The position numbers were made by a program, and so were the translations under genes. Below, piece after piece: positions 1-6,583 of a stretch of 9,292 nucleotides of DNA (positions are counted from its first letter, which is position 1; every line of letters begins with the position of its first letter). The notes beneath the pieces were generated by a model. It was given only the letters and a program-made list of their open reading frames with translations. It was not told the DNA's origin and did not search any database. The stretch is from DATJPR01 sp035506295 (GTDB lineage Bacteria > Bacteroidota > Ignavibacteria > UBA10030 > UBA6906): positions 1 through 9,292 of the forward strand of contig DATJPR010000199.1 of assembly GCA_035506295.1 (NCBI GenBank). The letters are read 5' to 3'.

Positions 1-2
1 CC

Positions 3-1025
3 GACCTGCAATGGACCCCCCGCATTATTTTCGGCGGCCTGCTGGATATTCCGGATGAACATCATGAGACCAGAGCCCAGGCGCCGGTCAGCGGTCTTGC
101 CGTGAATCTCCTCTCGCCGGCGAGTCCGGAAAAGTCGGTCCTGAAAATCGGCGATGCGATCGTCCGCGGCCGCGTCCCGAAAACTCATGGGGAGATTCTC
201 GTCGGCGAGGAGCTCTCCCGCCGATTGGGCATCGCTCCCGGCGATACCGCGACGCTTATCAGCTCAACCATGTACGGGAGCATGAGCCTGACAAACTTCG
301 TGGTGGTCGGAACCATCCGTTTCGGTGTGGCGGCGATGGACAAGGGGATGATGATCGCGGACCTCGGGGACCTCCAGCAGGCGCTCGACATGCAGCAGGG
401 GGCCGGGGAAATCCTTGGATTCTTCGGGGATGATGTCTACAACGAAGAAAGGGCGAACAGTATCACGGCCGCATTCAATGCGGCGCACACTCCGCCCCGG
501 CAACTGCGTGGATCGAAGGAGGCGGAATTCCTTCCGCTCATGGAAACCCTGCGTGTGCGGAGCGGCCTTTCCGACTATCTCAACTATGTCGATGTCTTCT
601 CAGGCGTCATCATCGGCGTTTTCCTTGTCTCGATGTCCATCGTTCTCTGGAATGCCGGATTGACCGGTAGCCTCCGGAGGTATGGCGAGCTCGGGCTCCG
701 GCTCGCGGTGGGCGAGGACAAGATGCATGTCTACTTCTCTCTGCTCGTCGAATCGCTTGCCATCGGCATCCTTGGATCCGCTGCGGGCACCGTGCTCGGT
801 CTCGGCGTAGCGTACTATCTCCAGGTATATGGCTTTGACATCAGTACAATGATGAAAGAGAGTTCCATGATGCTTCCGAACATCATCCGGGCACGCATCA
901 CTCCCTTCACGTTCGTCATTGGATTTATCCCGGGGCTCTTCGCGACCATCCTGGGAACGGCGATCTCCGGCATTGGCATATTCCGCCGCCAAACCGCGCA
1001 ACTTTTTAAGGAGCTTGAGACATGA
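3..1025 (+). CDS. ABC transporter permease, FtsX/LolC-LolE/MacB type (5'-truncated by the window edge)
   Basis: This is the C-terminal 340 residues of an inner-membrane permease. The frame is open from base 3, so the gene begins outside the window, and the GTG at 102 is unlikely to be its start. The first part is a periplasmic MacB/LolC-type core domain carrying the typical GEILVGEELSRRLGI stretch (about residues 63-77). Three hydrophobic segments follow at about 198-220, 246-273 and 302-327. The loop RRYGELGLRLAVGEDK (225-240) matches the cytoplasmic FtsX signature usually written R.xEIG.xRAxGA. The first transmembrane helix and the start of the periplasmic domain are missing. Such permeases work with a LolD/MacB-type ATPase, expected upstream, and use ATP hydrolysis mechanically to extract or push envelope cargo rather than as a classical channel. 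The stop overlaps the next gene by four bases (ATGA), which indicates one operon with the LolA-like protein. The family is clear; the cargo is not. Confidence 0.9.
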   Translation, partial: DLQWTPRIIFGGLLDIPDEHHETRAQAPVSGLAVNLLSPASPEKSVLKIGDAIVRGRVPKTHGEILVGEELSRRLGIAPGDTATLISSTMYGSMSLTNFVVVGTIRFGVAAMDKGMMIADLGDLQQALDMQQGAGEILGFFGDDVYNEERANSITAAFNAAHTPPRQLRGSKEAEFLPLMETLRVRSGLSDYLNYVDVFSGVIIGVFLVSMSIVLWNAGLTGSLRRYGELGLRLAVGEDKMHVYFSLLVESLAIGILGSAAGTVLGLGVAYYLQVYGFDISTMMKESSMMLPNIIRARITPFTFVIGFIPGLFATILGTAISGIGIFRRQTAQLFKELET

Positions 1026-1756
1026 TGTTCCCGGGTTTGTTCGCGTTCAGTGTGCTTGCCGCGACCCTTCCATCATCGCCGTCGGGCGACGAGATTCTGA
1101 AGAGGGTCGACGAAAACATGTTTACGCAGACGAGGATAGCCGAGTCGCGGATGGTGATCCACGGCGTGCGGGAAACGCGAACCGTCTCCTCGAAATCCTG
1201 GCAGCGGGGAACCGACGAGTCCTACACCGAATTCCTCTCGCCGGCGCGCGAGCAAGGGACGAAGATGCTGAAACTCAAGGACATGCTGTGGGAGTACTCG
1301 CCGTCGACGGATAGGACGATCATGATTTCCGGCCATCTTCTGCGTCAGTCCGTGATGGGCTCCGACTTGTCGTACGAGGATATGATGGACGACCCCCATC
1401 TGCCGAACATGTACACGGCGACGATTGCCGGCGACGATACCGTTCGGGGACGGGAATGCTGGGTCCTCGATCTCAAGGCAAAGAAGGAGGATATCGCCTA
1501 CGATCACCGCAGGGTGTGGGTGGACAAGGGACGATTCATTCCACTGAGAGAAGACCTCTTCGCCAGGAGTGGGAAACTCCTGAAGACCATGGAGATACGG
1601 GAGGTGATGCTTGTGCAACGCCACTGGCTGGCGAAATCCATGCTGTATAAAGACGTCTTGAAGGACGGGGAAGGGACCGAGTTCTTCCAGGACAATGTCA
1701 CCTTGGATGCCGCTATCCCGGACTATCTGCTTTCAAAAGCGGCACTTCGAAGGTAG
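1022..1756 (+). CDS. LolA-like outer membrane lipoprotein-sorting protein (PF17131 type)
   Basis: A 244-residue exported protein of the LolA-like superfamily, an open beta-barrel that carries acyl chains or lipoproteins through the periplasm. A short hydrophobic N-terminus (residues 4-15) is probably a signal peptide, although its n-region has no Lys or Arg. The stretch at 65-121 (YTEFLSPAREQGTKMLKL, then a W-EYSP-DRT-M-SG segment and SVMGSDLSYEDM) is the hallmark of this family. ECWVLDLKAK (145-154) and VWVDKGRFIPLRED (165-178) follow the usual strand pattern. The start is supported by AAGGAG at 1008-1013 and by the ATGA overlap with the permease. FtsX-type permeases are commonly paired with such proteins in exporter operons, so it is probably the periplasmic partner that accepts cargo from the transporter. 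It is not the housekeeping LolA by sequence. The particular cargo cannot be deduced. Confidence 0.88.
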   Translation: MMFPGLFAFSVLAATLPSSPSGDEILKRVDENMFTQTRIAESRMVIHGVRETRTVSSKSWQRGTDESYTEFLSPAREQGTKMLKLKDMLWEYSPSTDRTIMISGHLLRQSVMGSDLSYEDMMDDPHLPNMYTATIAGDDTVRGRECWVLDLKAKKEDIAYDHRRVWVDKGRFIPLREDLFARSGKLLKTMEIREVMLVQRHWLAKSMLYKDVLKDGEGTEFFQDNVTLDAAIPDYLLSKAALRR

Positions 1757-1763
1757 TTCGCCG

Positions 1764-2654
1764 ATGAGCTTGAACGAAAACGGTGATCACGACAGAATCA
1801 GCCCGACGGCAAAAATCACCGCCTATTGGCGATCTCTTTCCGATATCCCATTCTCTCAGGAGATCGCTCAAGCGGTCGATGCAGAATCCACAGCCCGTCA
1901 GATGCTGGGCGACAGAATTGTCTCGATGGGTACGCTTTCACCGTCGATCTTTGAAGTCCGATACAAGTCCATCAATCGCGGTCTTGCCCGGACCGGTCTC
2001 ACGAACGTCCTGGAACTCGCCTGCGGACTTTCCCCGCGAGGGCTGGAAATCGCCGCGAAGGGGGGCGTCTATGTCGGTACGGACCTTCCCGAGATGCTCA
2101 CTGAAAGCGCCTCGCTCATGACGGCGATCGCAGGGCGCGACAAGGTGCCGCTGGACAATTTGCACTTTCACGCCGCCAATGTGTTGGACAGGGAGGCCCT
2201 CGAACACGCGGCTGCCCATTTCCGGAAGGAGAGATTCGCCATCTGCAATGAAGGTTTGTTGATGTATCTGAACAGAGAAGAGAAGGTCGTCACTGCAAGG
2301 AACATCAGGGAATTGCTCCTCCGCAACGGAGGACACTGGATCACCACCGATATTGTCTTTCGCGCCTTGCGGGATTCCGTCCGGACGCTTTTTTCCCTCG
2401 AAACCAGGAAGGCGCTTGCACCTGTGCTGAAGGCCTTCGCCGAACAGACGGGGAGGGATATTCACGCCAATGATTTCGCGAACAAGGCCGAGGCAGTCGC
2501 CTTCTTCGAAAAGGAGGGTTTTTCGATTGAGGAATTCCCGGTGTATGACCGTGGCGATATCCTCTCAACATCCTTCCGGCTGCACGAGAGGTTCAAAGAA
2601 CGATTCCTGGATATCCTCGCTTCCGCGAAAGCATGGATTCTTACCCCTCGCTGA
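1764..2654 (+). CDS. SAM-dependent methyltransferase, LCM/COG3315-like
   Basis: A predicted 296-residue class I methyltransferase. Motif I is VLELACGLSPRG (residues 82-93), which binds S-adenosylmethionine. TDLPEML (106-112) corresponds to the acidic loop contacting the SAM ribose. NEGLLMYLNREE (162-173) matches the EGLLMYL motif of leucine carboxyl methyltransferase-like enzymes, a family that O-methylates carboxyl or hydroxyl groups of proteins or small metabolites (COG3315). No signal peptide is seen, so it should be cytoplasmic. I chose ATG 1764 because an AAGG lies 10 bases upstream (1750-1753) and because the in-frame start at 1695 would overlap the LolA-like gene by 62 bases and add an unconserved-looking extension. 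It starts 7 bases after the preceding stop, so it is very probably co-transcribed with the permease and LolA-like genes. The substrate is unknown; a lipid or lipopeptide handled by the exporter is only a guess. Confidence 0.85.
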   Translation: MSLNENGDHDRISPTAKITAYWRSLSDIPFSQEIAQAVDAESTARQMLGDRIVSMGTLSPSIFEVRYKSINRGLARTGLTNVLELACGLSPRGLEIAAKGGVYVGTDLPEMLTESASLMTAIAGRDKVPLDNLHFHAANVLDREALEHAAAHFRKERFAICNEGLLMYLNREEKVVTARNIRELLLRNGGHWITTDIVFRALRDSVRTLFSLETRKALAPVLKAFAEQTGRDIHANDFANKAEAVAFFEKEGFSIEEFPVYDRGDILSTSFRLHERFKERFLDILASAKAWILTPR

Positions 2655-2663
2655 TCCCCGGTC

Positions 2664-2698
2664 GACCATTGCCCATTGTCCACCGACCATTGTCTATC
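2664..2698. repeat. Degenerate heptanucleotide tandem array (consensus GACCATT, 5 units)
   Basis: Five contiguous 7-base units run from 2664 to 2698. Units 1 and 4 are identical (GACCATT), unit 2 is GCCCATT, and units 3 and 5 (GTCCACC, GTCTATC) each differ at three positions. The array fills the gap between two convergent genes. It begins 9 bases after the methyltransferase stop, and its last unit supplies the stop codon of the minus-strand SRPBCC gene (2694-2696). The 8-bp palindrome GGTCGACC (2660-2667) spans its left edge. The heptamer period resembles the short tandemly repeated repetitive (STRR) sequences described in cyanobacteria, though nothing else here suggests a cyanobacterium. Confidence 0.7.
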
Positions 2699-3098
2699 GA
2701 GCCTTCCCCCGGGCGATCATTTTCTTCCACGGCGTCCAATAATACGTTGTCCATCCACTTTTGATCCCGGCGTAGTGCTCATCGGGGATGTTGGCATGGA
2801 CCATCGTTAGTTTGCTCCCCCTTCCATCCTTTTCAAAGAACAATGTGAGGAGTGAGTCCGCTTGATCGGCGCCCCAGTCGCCGGACCGCCACGTCTGAAC
2901 GATCACCCGATTGCGCACGGTTGCGAGGGTCGTTCCCGAAAGATCGCCGTCGAATGCCTGCCATTTCCCCCCGGGTTTCATAGTCATGGCGGATTTTACT
3001 CCCACGGCTTCCGTGTGCCGTCGCGAGTCCGCATACAGGGCATACAAGGCTTCCGGTTTCGCATTGAACCGGACGGTCTGAATGATGGTTTTCGGCAT
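2694..3098 (-). CDS. SRPBCC/AHSA1-domain protein
   Basis: A 134-residue small cytoplasmic protein of the START/SRPBCC fold (activator of Hsp90 ATPase homologue 1-like). The N-terminal strand TIIQTVRFNAKPEALYALYA (residues 4-23) is the typical opening of the family (an xVxFxAxPExVYxALxD-like pattern). The middle contains a GGKWQAFDGDLSG segment (43-55), and the C-terminal helix region holds SGWTTYYWTPWKKM (114-127), matching the conserved GWxxxYWxPL end. Members form a helix-grip hydrophobic cavity and bind lipids, hormones or other apolar ligands; most bacterial ones have no assigned role. ATG 3098 is supported by GGAGG (complement of 3106-3110), 7 bases upstream. The gene is convergent with the methyltransferase and divergent from the phosphoesterase. 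It is full length for the family and ends inside a heptamer repeat. Confidence 0.87.
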   Translation of the reverse strand: MPKTIIQTVRFNAKPEALYALYADSRRHTEAVGVKSAMTMKPGGKWQAFDGDLSGTTLATVRNRVIVQTWRSGDWGADQADSLLTLFFEKDGRGSKLTMVHANIPDEHYAGIKSGWTTYYWTPWKKMIARGKAR

Positions 3099-3145
3099 GG
3101 CGGAACCTCCATCGTGATTGGATGGTTATCTCATCATTGAATTTC

Positions 3146-3166
3146 AACGTCTATCATCTTGACGTT
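3146..3166. promoter_or_regulatory. Inverted repeat in divergent intergenic region (possible operator)
   Basis: AACGTC (3146-3151) and GACGTT (3161-3166) are perfect inverted arms separated by 9 bases, giving a 21-bp dyad. It lies between the divergent SRPBCC and phosphoesterase genes. Arm and spacer lengths suit a dimeric repressor site, but no regulator gene is present in the window, so the role is inferred. Confidence 0.3.
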
Positions 3167-3177
3167 TGCCGGGCAAA
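3165..3177. promoter_or_regulatory. 13-bp near-palindrome TTTGCC-G-GGCAAA (possible operator)
   Basis: TTTGCC (3165-3170), a central G, and GGCAAA (3172-3177) form a perfect-arm palindrome that overlaps the previous dyad by two bases. Two adjacent perfect-arm dyads in a 155-bp divergent spacer suggest a regulatory site, though six-base arms can arise by chance. Confidence 0.3.
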
Positions 3178-3253
3178 TATCGGGACACTCTCGGGCTTCA
3201 AAAAGTTCCGGCGCGTTTTCGAGAAGCCATGAGATCCCGGAAAGGTTGCGATC

Positions 3254-4240
3254 ATGCGATTCATCGTCCTCATTTCTGCACTGAGCGTGCTCTCTTGTCG
3301 CGGTGAGAAGACGGTTCCCGGGTCTGCGCTCGCCTGGCCGGCCGGACTTCCTGTCTACGACCACGTAGTCATCGTCATGGAAGAGAATAAATACTACGAG
3401 CAAATCGTCGGGGATCCGAATGCTCCGTTTATTAACGGCGTGCTTGTTGCGCAGGGCGCGAACCTGACGCAAATGTTCGGCGAGGAACATAATAGTGAAG
3501 GCAACTACTTCTGGCTCTTTTCCGGAAGCAACCAGGGGGTAGGGTTTCAGGATGTGATCCCCGACCGCAAGAACTCGCCGGGCTATCCTTTCCTTGCCGG
3601 CAATCTCGCTTCCCAGCTGCTGGAGAAGGGGCGCACGTTCAAAGGCTATGCAGAAGATCTCCCCGGGATCGGCAGCACGGTGACCCGCTCAGGGAACTAT
3701 GCACGGAAGCATGTTCCCTGGATCAGTTTCGGAAACATCCCGAACGGGACCAGCGCAGACTCTTCCTGCAACCTGACGTTCGCTCAATTCCCGAGCGACT
3801 TCACGCAGTTGCCGACGGTCGCCATTGTGGTGCCGAATCTTGTGAACGACATGCATGACCCGCCCGCCGACATCGCCCGCAGCGTTCGGGCAGGCGATGT
3901 CTGGTTGGAGATGAACCTCGGCGCATACTACGACTGGGCAAAATCGCACAACAGTCTGCTGATCGTCACGTTCGACGAAAACGCAGACTCGTCAGGCTTC
4001 GTCGGGCTCACCAACCCTGCTTCCGCGAAACGGGACGTGAAGAACCGGATCCCGACGGTCATCGCGGGCGCCCATGTCAGGCATGGCGCGTTCGATGAAG
4101 GCAAAGGTGTGACCCACGTGAATCTTCTCCGGACACTCGAGGCGATGTACGGGCTCGGGCCGTTGGGGAGCCAGCAAGAGCACGCCGAGCGTTACGGCAT
4201 CTCTGCCGACAGTCTCATCGTGGACATCTTCGGCCCTTGA
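3254..4240 (+). CDS. Phosphoesterase family protein (acid phosphatase/phospholipase C-like), probable lipoprotein
   Basis: A 328-residue exported hydrolase of the PF04185 phosphoesterase family, which includes phospholipases C and AcpA-type acid phosphatases in the alkaline phosphatase superfamily. Visible motifs are VVIVMEENKYYEQIVG (residues 38-53, the metal-binding E-N-x-x-Y/F block), HNSEGNYFWLFSG (79-91; compare the family's H-P-S-x-P-N-Y pattern, with S81 the candidate nucleophile), PNLVNDMHD (194-202), SLLIVTFDEN (234-243) and THVNLLRTLE (287-296, late metal-binding His). These supply most of the expected metal and phosphate ligands, so the protein is probably active. The N-terminus has one Arg, a short hydrophobic run and VLSC, a plausible lipobox with C15 acylated. 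AAAGG at 3241-3245 supports the ATG. The gene appears monocistronic, with 172 bases before the next gene. Substrate (phospholipid, phosphomonoester or other) cannot be decided from sequence. Confidence 0.87.
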   Translation: MRFIVLISALSVLSCRGEKTVPGSALAWPAGLPVYDHVVIVMEENKYYEQIVGDPNAPFINGVLVAQGANLTQMFGEEHNSEGNYFWLFSGSNQGVGFQDVIPDRKNSPGYPFLAGNLASQLLEKGRTFKGYAEDLPGIGSTVTRSGNYARKHVPWISFGNIPNGTSADSSCNLTFAQFPSDFTQLPTVAIVVPNLVNDMHDPPADIARSVRAGDVWLEMNLGAYYDWAKSHNSLLIVTFDENADSSGFVGLTNPASAKRDVKNRIPTVIAGAHVRHGAFDEGKGVTHVNLLRTLEAMYGLGPLGSQQEHAERYGISADSLIVDIFGP

Positions 4241-4412
4241 GTCCGTGATGTGCAGCGTTCCGCGTTCGGCTGTTGCTATTCCTCCGCATTTCTTTGTACC
4301 TTCTCAAAGTCCGCGTTCGACACTTCTCCTTGTTCCCTCCCACGGGCGACGCAGGCTGGTTTCTGTCGGCGATCAATCCCAATCTCAGACACATTCGTAG
4401 AGGAAGCGGATT

Positions 4413-6410
4413 GTGAAATCTCTTGTCCCTGTAGTGGTCGTATGCTGTGTTTGCATAGGCATCTCTGTGGAAAGGGCGTCCGCTCAGGCTGAGCTCGCCG
4501 CCTGGGGCAATCTGACCGGGATACGCATCGAGGGTCAATTGATGAAGGTCCCGACCAGCATCTGCCTCATCGGTCCTTCGATGGGGGAGATCGTGCGAAC
4601 CGAAAAGGAGCATCAGCGGCCGCTTTACAAAAGAGAGGGAAACAGGCAGATCGTCACGACCGAAATGTCGAAATTTCAGTTCACCGTCACCGTCAACGAC
4701 ACAGGCAAAGGGAGGGCAGGCCTTGACGTCAGGACCGTGGCCGTGAAGGACACGACCCTCTCCGGCGTTTTTCTCTGTTTCGAGATTCCTGTTGAAGAGT
4801 ATCCCGATGCCCGCATCACCCTGCTCGATTCAACGGCCTCCTCCATGGAACCGGTGCCGTTGATCCCGAAGAGATTCGGGCGGATGCCGCCCGGATTTCC
4901 GAGGAGAGCATTTCTCGAGCAGGCAACCGTACATGGGTTTCGCGTCGAGTCCACAGAGCAAAACCTCGAAGTGCGCAGTGAACAACCCGCAGAACTTCTC
5001 CTTCTCAAGGGCAATCCCAGGTTCGGCAATCCGAATCCCCAGCTGTTCCTGAGTCTGATGGTCGGTCCCGACACCAACGGGCAAACATCCGAGAGGTCGT
5101 TTCAAGTGAGGGTCTCAGGGAAGATCGACCAATCCCCGGTTCGTGTCACCATTGATCCAGAGAGTCCCGGGAGGAAATTCGACGGTCTGGGCGGGAATTT
5201 CCGCCTGCAGAATGGCATGCTCGATTCTTCGATCATCGACTATTGTTTGAACAATCTGAACGTCCGTTGGGCTCGCGTGGAAATGCCGTGGAGGAATTGG
5301 CATCCGATCGAGAGCAACGATCCGCTCGAAGCAGCGCGGGATGGGAAGCTCGATCCGGGCGCGCGTGGCGCGATGGAGATGACACAGAGGCTTGCCCGAC
5401 GGCACATCCCGATTATCGTCAGCGCATGGTATCCGCCGGTCTGGGCGATTTCCGGCGAGCCGAACTTCAGGAATGAGAACGGCATCTTTGGCAATCCGCT
5501 GAACCCGAGGAAGATGCGGAGCATCATCAAATCCATCGGAGACTATTTCGTGTATCTCAAGGAGGCATTCGGTGTGGAGCCGGATCTCTTCTCCTTCAAC
5601 GAATCGGACCTGGGGATCAACGTCCGGATGACGGGGCAGGAACACGCGGAGTTCATCAAGAAGCTCGGCGCGTACCTCGCATCGCGAGAACTCTCGACGA
5701 AGATGCTCCTCGGCGACAATTCCGATGCGACGACCATCGATTTCATTCAGCCGGCGCTGGACGACCCGGCGACGCACCAGTATATCGGAGCGATTTCCTT
5801 CCATGCGTGGCGGGGCTGCGACAACTGGACGCTTGCGAACTGGGCGGATGCATCGAGGGAGCTGAACGCGCCGCTCCTGATCGCCGAAGGGGGGACGGAC
5901 GCGCAGGCACACCAGTATCCGGATGTCTTCCTGGAGCCCTCCTTTGCCCAGGATGAGATTGACATCTACGTGCGCGCGTGCAACGTTGCCCACGTTCGAT
6001 CGATTCTCCAATGGCAGCTGACTTCCGACTACTCTCTGCTCACCGGCGGAGGTGTGGAGGGCACCCAGGGCCCGCTGCGCCCGACCCAGCGGTTTTGGAA
6101 CCTGAAGCAGCTGGGACTCGTCGCCCCTGGTTCGTTCATCCTCCCCACGAAATGCACCAAGGAAGCTGTCAGCTGCGCCGCATTTGGCGACATCGCTGAC
6201 AGCATCTTCACCATCGATTTCGTGAACAGCGGCGCATCCCGCACAGTGATCCTCAGCGGCGTTCCTGAAACTGTCCGGGAGTTCCGCACGTATGTCACTG
6301 ATAACAAACGTGGAATGCAGGAAGAGAAGACAATACGCGTTTCCGACGGTCAGGCGAAGTTCACCATCGACGAATTCTGCTTTACGACGCTTGTCAGCGT
6401 TGGCCGATAA
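4413..6410 (+). CDS. Secreted clan GH-A glycoside hydrolase, GH30-like, with an unrecognised N-terminal domain
   Basis: A 665-residue exported glycosidase. Residues 1-25 form a Sec signal peptide ending ASAQ. Residues 26 to about 240 form a beta-rich region I cannot assign. The catalytic (beta/alpha)8 barrel begins at about 245: GRKFDGLGGNF (253-263) matches the FxGFGG opening of GH30-like enzymes, and SAWYPPVWAISGEP (337-350) matches their PWSPPxWMK block. SFNESDLG (394-401) gives the Asn-Glu pair with E397 as likely acid/base. LLIAEGGTD (488-496) gives E492 as likely nucleophile, a spacing normal for clan GH-A. About 575-665 looks like the usual C-terminal beta domain. A GTG start is chosen because it begins the signal peptide and follows GAGG at 4400-4403; the next in-frame ATG is residue 44. 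It would cleave an extracellular or periplasmic beta-linked glycan. GH39 or GH79 relatives are alternatives; substrate unknown. Confidence 0.83.
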   Translation: MKSLVPVVVVCCVCIGISVERASAQAELAAWGNLTGIRIEGQLMKVPTSICLIGPSMGEIVRTEKEHQRPLYKREGNRQIVTTEMSKFQFTVTVNDTGKGRAGLDVRTVAVKDTTLSGVFLCFEIPVEEYPDARITLLDSTASSMEPVPLIPKRFGRMPPGFPRRAFLEQATVHGFRVESTEQNLEVRSEQPAELLLLKGNPRFGNPNPQLFLSLMVGPDTNGQTSERSFQVRVSGKIDQSPVRVTIDPESPGRKFDGLGGNFRLQNGMLDSSIIDYCLNNLNVRWARVEMPWRNWHPIESNDPLEAARDGKLDPGARGAMEMTQRLARRHIPIIVSAWYPPVWAISGEPNFRNENGIFGNPLNPRKMRSIIKSIGDYFVYLKEAFGVEPDLFSFNESDLGINVRMTGQEHAEFIKKLGAYLASRELSTKMLLGDNSDATTIDFIQPALDDPATHQYIGAISFHAWRGCDNWTLANWADASRELNAPLLIAEGGTDAQAHQYPDVFLEPSFAQDEIDIYVRACNVAHVRSILQWQLTSDYSLLTGGGVEGTQGPLRPTQRFWNLKQLGLVAPGSFILPTKCTKEAVSCAAFGDIADSIFTIDFVNSGASRTVILSGVPETVREFRTYVTDNKRGMQEEKTIRVSDGQAKFTIDEFCFTTLVSVGR

Positions 6411-6430
6411 TCTGCAAGGCGGGACGGTGT

Positions 6431-6454
6431 GACTTTGAGACTTTGCGACTTTGA
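6431..6454. repeat. Octanucleotide tandem repeat GACTTTG[A/C], 3 units
   Basis: Three consecutive 8-base units, GACTTTGA, GACTTTGC and GACTTTGA, start 20 bases after the glycosidase stop. It is the first of three short-period arrays in the same intergenic gap. Confidence 0.75.
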
Positions 6455-6466
6455 GCCGATACGTCG

Positions 6467-6501
6467 TCTGCTTTCTGCTTACTCCATACTGCTTACTGCA
6501 T
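6467..6501. repeat. Degenerate heptanucleotide tandem array (consensus [A/T]CTGC[T/A]T, 5 units)
   Basis: Five contiguous 7-base units from 6467: TCTGCTT occurs twice, followed by ACTCCAT, then ACTGCTT and ACTGCAT, and then ACTC as a partial sixth copy. It has the same period as the array at 2664-2698 but a different core sequence. It lies between the octamer array and a third array. Confidence 0.7.
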
Positions 6502-6514
6502 ACTCAAAGGCACG

Positions 6515-6541
6515 ACTTGGTCTTCGTACTTCCTACGTCAT
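6515..6541. repeat. Degenerate heptanucleotide tandem array (consensus ACTTCGT, about 4 units)
   Basis: Units ACTTGGT (6515), CTTCGT (6522, one base short), ACTTCCT (6528) and ACGTCAT (6535) make a weak tandem of a third core sequence. It is more decayed than its neighbours, and its existence as a distinct array depends partly on the company it keeps. It ends 42 bases before the DUF362 start. Confidence 0.5.
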
Positions 6542-6583
6542 AATTCCTGCTCTTAGCCTTACCCCAGCCAAGGAGGTGCTCCA

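Noticed and set aside
1073..1624. Minus-strand open frame of 183 codons opposite the LolA-like gene.
   Set aside because: His/Arg-rich composition and no family features; the plus strand encodes a clear PF17131-type protein.
1695..1763. An upstream in-frame ATG extending the methyltransferase by 23 residues.
   Set aside because: It would overlap the LolA-like gene by 62 bases; the ATG at 1764 has a suitable AAGG at the right distance.
3109..3125. CCATC / GATGG hairpin overlapping the SRPBCC Shine-Dalgarno.
   Set aside because: Only five base pairs and two bases of SD overlap; too weak to call a regulatory element.
4255..4275. Possible further heptamer array (GCGTTCC, GCGTTCG, GCTGTTG) after the phosphoesterase gene.
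   Set aside because: Only two units match well; the third differs at three of seven positions. The 9-mer CCGCGTTCG recurs at 4311-4319, but that is not tandem.
5115..6011. A long minus-strand open frame of 298 codons opposite the glycosidase gene.
   Set aside because: It is rich in Arg, Pro and Val, lacks recognisable domains, and lies wholly antisense to a clearly functional GH-A catalytic domain; such frames are common opposite GC-rich genes.
2664..6541. The short arrays considered as a CRISPR array.
   Set aside because: Units are 7-8 bases with no spacers, no 20-40-base repeats and no cas genes nearby.
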